64,000 nt of DNA, from the NCBI GenBank assembly GCA_051453625.1, contig JBOZIK010000001.1, positions 171,716,974 to 171,780,973 of the forward strand, given 5' to 3'. Below are positions 59,825 to 64,000 of the stretch, piece by piece. Below the pieces are notes generated by a model, which did no database searches, was not told the DNA's origin, and worked only from the letters and a program-made list of their open reading frames with translations. The stretch's first letter is position 1, and each line of letters begins with the position of its first letter. A program made the position numbers and the translations under genes. The stretch comes from Welwitschia mirabilis (taxonomy: Eukaryota; Gnetophyta; Gnetopsida; Welwitschiales).

Positions 59825-60780
59825 ATGGCATCCTAGAGAGGATGACAAGTCTTCAATTAAGGACCCCTCTCTCAGGAAGATGTATTAACTTAACTTAATA
59901 ATATTCTTCAAAATATACTAGCTCATGAGTCCATAGCTAGAAACATAATAGTAGAGTTTTAGAAACTCCATCCATTCAAATTTTAGGGAAGTAACAACCC
60001 TACTATAGCTAAGGCTTCATTAGCTAAGCTCAATATGCTCTTTCATACTTAGCAGATAAGCCCTAAAGAGAAAGCTATGCTTGTTATTCTTTAGTTAGAG
60101 GGTGATGTAGCATTATGGTGGGAAAATGAAATAAATAAAATGATAAATCACAAGGTTATGAAGCTTGGTATGTACAAGATTACTTTTGTGAATTAAAATA
60201 TAAGGAATTTTATGCCCTAAGGTAAAAGAGGATGTTTTTGTTTGAATATGAACAAAATTTTATGAATTTATTACATTATATTCCTCATTTGGATCATGAT
60301 GAGAAAGGGAAAAGTAACATGTTCTTGGCTATACTTAATCCTACTCTTAATGACCATGTATTAGTAATAATACCCTTGAGTCTCATAGAAGCCATCACCA
60401 AGGCTAAGATTTTAGAGAATAATTAGCTAAAGAGCAATGAAGAAAAAGGGTTATTATATAATAAGTCAGTTTCATGTCCCTCATTTCATAATCCTATAGA
60501 TGAAATTACTCGAAAAAATACTAGTTTTAAAGTAATTTTAAATCTTTAAGGCTAGAAAATCCAATTAATTTGTATTCTAAGAATTTTTATACCAGTACTT
60601 TTAAGAAGAAATTTCAAGAAAATGCATCATTACTAGATATTCGATATTCTAAACATGAGGGTAACCATCATGTTGTTATCTATCCTATTCATAAGACATT
60701 CTTTTTTAAGGAACACTATTCATGTGGTGATATAGAATAGTTAGTCAAAGATTATTCTACAAGGCCTAATTTGCATCTCA
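59825..60780 (+). pseudogene. gag: gag relic of the Tekay-like element
   Basis: An ATG at 59825 (ATGGCATCC, then TAG) is the likely original start, just after the PBS. Downstream blocks are SLAKLNMLFHT near 60017, EKAMLVIL and LEGDVALWWENEINK near 60095-60140 (consensus LEGEAxHWW), and the open frame 60232-60426 (FMNLLHYIPHLDHDEKGKSN ... AITKAKILENN). It parallels 451-639 of the left-hand relic. The zinc knuckle near 60650-60740 is hardly recognisable (EHYSCGDIE). Early stops abolish function. Confidence 0.85.
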
Positions 60781-61130
60781 AGATGAATAGGATAAACAGC
60801 TTACCAAATATCAAAGAAAATCTCTATTCAGTAATAACTTTACAGATTGTGGAACCTCGGGCATTTATCATTAGAATTTTAAGTATGATTAAGAATAAAA
60901 TCATAAATATTCTATTTGATTATGGTTCAACTCATTTCTTTATATTTCCAAAATGTGTTAGAAGATCAATTTAATTTTGAATTTATTATAGGATCATTAG
61001 ATCATAGAGCTAGTTGATGGGTTATGTGTCAAGATTTCCAAAATTGTGTAGTAATGCCCTCTCTCCTTGAAATATGTCACTTTTTATGTAGACCTTATAG
61101 TGATCAGTTTAGGAAGTTTTGATATAGTTT
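60771..61130 (+). pseudogene. Aspartic protease relic of the Tekay-like element
   Basis: The active-site block reads ILFDYGSTHFFIFPK, with the catalytic Asp at 60918-60920; the consensus is VLFDSGATHSFIS. Asp, Gly and the Thr-His pair are kept, Ser has become Tyr and Ala has become Ser. The frame closes at 60974, shortly after, and the second block near 61128 is a degraded LDMD-stop-IEL. Confidence 0.85.
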
Positions 61131-61499
61131 TGGATATGGACTAGATAGAATTATAGCAGATCACTATATTTTATGAAAACCAAATGTTTTAGTTTGTAAT
61201 ATCAAGGTAAGATAAGATCATTCATGGGAGCTTGCCTCTTAATTCTTCTAATTAGTTAATGAAAGTTTAACGTTTTTCTAATAAGAAGCAATAAGTCTAT
61301 TGGTGATGCTTCATTCTTCCATTATAAATTAGGATTCTATAACTTTAGGACCAGTAGTAAAAGCATGTTAATGTATTTATAAAATATCTTTTAGTAATCC
61401 CTCCTAAATGATATGTTCAAATTGAGATAGACATAATAGTCCAAGCAGTATTTATATCCCAAGAACCTTATTAGATAACTTCTTTTAAATTAGCTAACT

Positions 61500-62330
61500 T
61501 AAAAGTGTAGCTATAAGAACTTCTTGATAAATAATTCATTCATCGTAGTGTATCTTTGTGGGAAGTTCCTTTAACATTTCTTAAAAAGGATGGATCTTTA
61601 AGTCTGTGTATTAATTATCAATAGCTCAATAATGTAGCAATAATAAATAAATATTCCTTGTCACAAATTCATAAGCTATTCAGTCAGGTAAAATATTTTA
61701 AGATCTTTTTAAAGATTTAAAATTGAGATATTCCCAAATCTACATTCATGAAAACGATACACATAAAACAGCCTTTTGTATTTAATATGAGTATTATGAG
61801 TTTATAATTATGCCATTTGACCTAACTAATGCTCTTGTCATATTTACAAGTTTAATGAATAGAGTATTCCAACCCTATTTAGACTAGTTTTTAATAGTAT
61901 TCATTGATGATATTCTGATTTATTAATTAGATAAGAATTCCTATACTAAACACCTTTGAATTATTTCATAAAATTTAAGGAAACATACACTCTATTCTGG
62001 TCCTAACAAATGTAAATTTTGAAAAAAGGAAATTAAGTTCTTACATCATGTATTGAATTAATAGGGAATTGTTGAAGAGCCTTCCAAATTAAAATCTATT
62101 TTAATGTGATCAACTTCAACAAATATATCTAAAGTTCATAGTTTTCTAGGATTAGTGGAATATTACCAAAGGTTTATTGAGAGTCTTTCTTAAAAATTAA
62201 CTCCTTGAACCCATCTTCTATGAAAGATAATAAATTTTTCTATACTGATAAGAGTCAAGAATCCTTCAAAAAGATTAAAAAGCACCTTACTGAGACTCTT
62301 GTTCTCACTACGTCATAGGTAGGTAAGCTT
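61500..62330 (+). pseudogene. Reverse transcriptase relic of the Tekay-like element, FIDD box intact
   Basis: RT blocks in order are LLDK-stop-FIHRSVSLWEVP near 61519-61566, KKDGSLSLCINYQ then LNNVA near 61584-61640, the KYSLSQIHKLF block near 61651, and VFIDDILIY at 61897-61923. The last is the catalytic motif and is intact, unlike the left-hand relic, where it is deleted. The LRKHTLYSGPNKCKF and FLGLVEYYQRFIESL blocks follow to about 62190 (consensus HxLYAKxSKCEF, FLGLAGYYRRFVEGF). Many stops remain. Confidence 0.9.
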
Positions 62331-62860
62331 TTATGATATCCACAAATGCATTCAAAGAAGGTATAGGCTAGCTAAAGAAGCATGAATGTAACTATCCAGT
62401 GCATGATCTAGAGTTAGCAGTGAGTATCCATGCTATGAGGATTTGGAGATACTATCTCTATTAAGTAAAATTTGAAGTGCATATAAATTACTAGAGCCTC
62501 AAATACCTATATTCCCAAAATAACCTTAATCCTAAGCAATGTATATGGATTAAATTCTTTAATTACTATGATTTTGATATTATTTATAAAGAATAATCTT
62601 ATAACAAAGTAGAAAATGCCCTGAGTATATGGTGTTACTTAAAGTTTATAGTGTATTTCTACTTGAGTGAGTAAAGGAACTATCTGTGATGCAACATTAA
62701 GACAAGTTTTTTACTAAGAAGAAGAAAGAAACTTTATCATCTCAAAGGGATAAAGGCTTTCAAGTGAAATTAAATGCCTTGCTATGCTTTAAAAATCAAT
62801 TATACATTCCATCCCCTGAAATCTCTGTAAAATAATCATGGATGACCACTATATAACCCC
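62331..62860 (+). pseudogene. RNase H to integrase linker relic
   Basis: Only traces are readable, such as NYPVHDLEL decayed to [11 protein letters not shown] (62394-62426). The stop density is too high to place each block with confidence, and placement rests on the order between RT and integrase. Confidence 0.6.
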
Positions 62861-63480
62861 AATAATAGGTCATCCTGGGGAAGAAAAATGTTTCATGATG
62901 TGACTCATGGTTTTTGATGGTCCAACATGCATCGCAATATAGAAAAATATGTAAATAAATGTCTTACTTATCAAAAAATAAAAGCATAACATCAACACAT
63001 AACTGGAGTATTGTATCCTCAGACTATTCCAAAATGAAAATATAAATAATTTGTATGGATTTTATAGTAGACCTTCCTAGAGCTCCAAAGTAATGGGACA
63101 CTATCATTGAAACATGACTTTTAGTACAAAAAGGATAGCGAAAATTTATCTATAAGAAGTGGTTAGATTTATGAAGTCTTTAAAACGATCATATCTAACT
63201 AAGACATATAATTTACCTCTCAATTTTGAAGGGATCTTTAAGATTATCTCAGTACCACTTTAAATCTTAGTTCTTCTTATCATCCTTAGACTAATGAATA
63301 AGTTAAAGTAGTAAATGAAGTTCTTTAAGGCCTATTACAATCATGTATTTTAGATGATCCAAAATCTTGGAATGAGTTGCATCTTTAGTAAAATTTTTGT
63401 GCAATAATAATTTTTAAGCCTCCATTGGAATGGCTTCTTTTGAAGGTCTTTATGATAGGCCCTATCAAACTCTAGCTTCC
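62861..63480 (+). pseudogene. Integrase relic of the Tekay-like element
   Basis: The zinc-binding end reads KYVNKCLTYQKIKA near 62947-62988 (consensus KCLTCQQVKA; the second Cys is Tyr, a G-to-A change), followed by GVLYPQTIPK near 63007. The core begins FVWIL-stop (consensus TMDFV) near 63051, then the SSSYHP-stop-TNE and VVNEVL-stop-GLLQSCILDD segments near 63276-63360 (consensus AYHPQTDGQSERTNQTLEDMLRAC). Function is lost through many stops. Confidence 0.85.
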
Positions 63481-63769
63481 TAGAATTCTAAATAAGATCT
63501 CTTTGTATTAGGCCCTAATATCTTTCAATTTTTAGAAAGTAAGATTAATAAAATTAGGCTTTAACTTAAGTAAGCATTGAATAGGTATAAAATCTACGTA
63601 GACCAAATAAGGTAAGTTTTCAAATTTGAAATTTGGAATTATGTATTCCTCAAGGTTTTGCTTGTCCCAGGGATTTATAAAGGGGTTAGAAAAACTTAGT
63701 TCTCACCTTGTTTTATAGAATCCTATGAGATTCTAAAAAGGATGATCTCACGTCTTATCATTTGGATCT

Positions 63770-64000
63770 TTTACTAACTATGACATATATCCATAATGTA
63801 TTTCATGTATATATGTTAAGAAAATATGTTTTCAATCCTTCTTATGTAATATCCTTGTATACTATTTAGGTGGCAACTGATTATTCATACCCTGAGACTT
63901 CATAAGATATCCTCAAGTGGATGGAAAAGATCCTATAAATGAGAAAGGTAGCTCATATATAAGTTCTATAAAAACATCATTCAATGGCCAAGGCAACCGT
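63770..64000 (+). pseudogene. Integrase C-terminus / chromodomain region
   Basis: This reads YIHNVFHVYMLRKYVFNPSY near 63785-63844, then VATDYSYPE, ILKWMEK, MRKVAHI and VLLKHHSMAKATV at the window edge. The family consensus is HNVFHVSMLRKYxPDPSHV ... ILDRxEKxLRNKxIPLVKVLWxNHxxEEATWE, the chromodomain-bearing tail of Tekay/Del elements. Chromodomains of this type guide integration to particular chromatin. It supports assigning the element to the chromovirus branch. Confidence 0.85.

Larger units (their letters stand above)
59452..64000 (+). mobile_element. Decayed Tekay/Del-like chromovirus, 5' part to chromodomain region
   Basis: A short LTR end, a PBS (59805-59817), gag, protease, RT, RNase H traces, integrase and a chromodomain-type C-terminus follow in order on the plus strand, and the window ends just after the last. 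The 3' LTR is outside the window. Stops are very frequent. The 5' LTR is cut by the Athila-like insertion, so its first part probably lies left of 52094. Confidence 0.9.

Noticed and set aside
1-64000. Repeat-induced point mutation, implying a fungal genome
   Set aside because: The C-to-T/G-to-A decay superficially resembles it, but Athila/Tat and Tekay elements, their PBS types and the zf-RVT LINE are plant features; methylation decay explains the pattern.

Overview
This window looks like repeat-rich, very AT-rich nuclear DNA from a seed plant, most likely a eudicot, taken from a draft assembly (eight runs of N, five of them exactly 100 bases). The evidence is the retroelement content: Ty3/gypsy elements of the Athila/Tat type and of the chromodomain-bearing Tekay/Del type, a plant L1-type LINE, and primer-binding sites for plant initiator-Met tRNA and for the tRNA used by Athila elements. 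I find no intact host protein gene, no rRNA, no functional tRNA, no CRISPR array and no bacterial-style operon. Nearly every recognisable coding stretch is a transposable-element relic broken by stop codons and frameshifts.

Layout. 1-3320: decayed Tekay-like gag-pol, plus strand. 3421-6770: decayed Athila-like gag/protease/pol, minus strand. 7311-7440: primer-binding-site-like repeats. 7858-9160: a GC-richer island with tRNA-like sequences at its edges and a gene-like core. 9600-10990: long-LTR-like repeat, copy 1 (minus), abutting an isolated minus-strand gag relic (10991-11760). 12617-12809: GA microsatellite with a gap. 15790-18930 and 26521-28810: one array of roughly 0.75-kb tandem units, split by a decayed LINE (20350-26520) that itself contains a small LTR retroelement (23588-26185). 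29264-32808: a candidate element flanked by a 0.4-kb direct repeat. 36886-37900: possible solo LTR. 39108-41878 and 47540-49539: copies 2 and 3 of the long-LTR-like repeat. 52099-59451: a complete but internally deleted Athila-like element with 1.09-kb LTRs and a perfect 5-bp target duplication. 59452-64000: 5' part of a Tekay-like element, from LTR remnant and PBS to the chromodomain region at the window edge.

The elements do not act as a pathway; they record successive insertions. The clearest orders are tandem array, then LINE, then LTR element (18.9-26.5 kb), and the Athila-like element landing next to, probably inside the LTR of, the Tekay-like element (52-64 kb). Mismatches to family consensus are dominated by C-to-T and G-to-A changes (for example CAG to TAG, CGA to TGA, TGG to TAG), which is what long-term decay of methylated plant DNA produces. 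Boundaries of decayed domains are approximate because they were read by eye.
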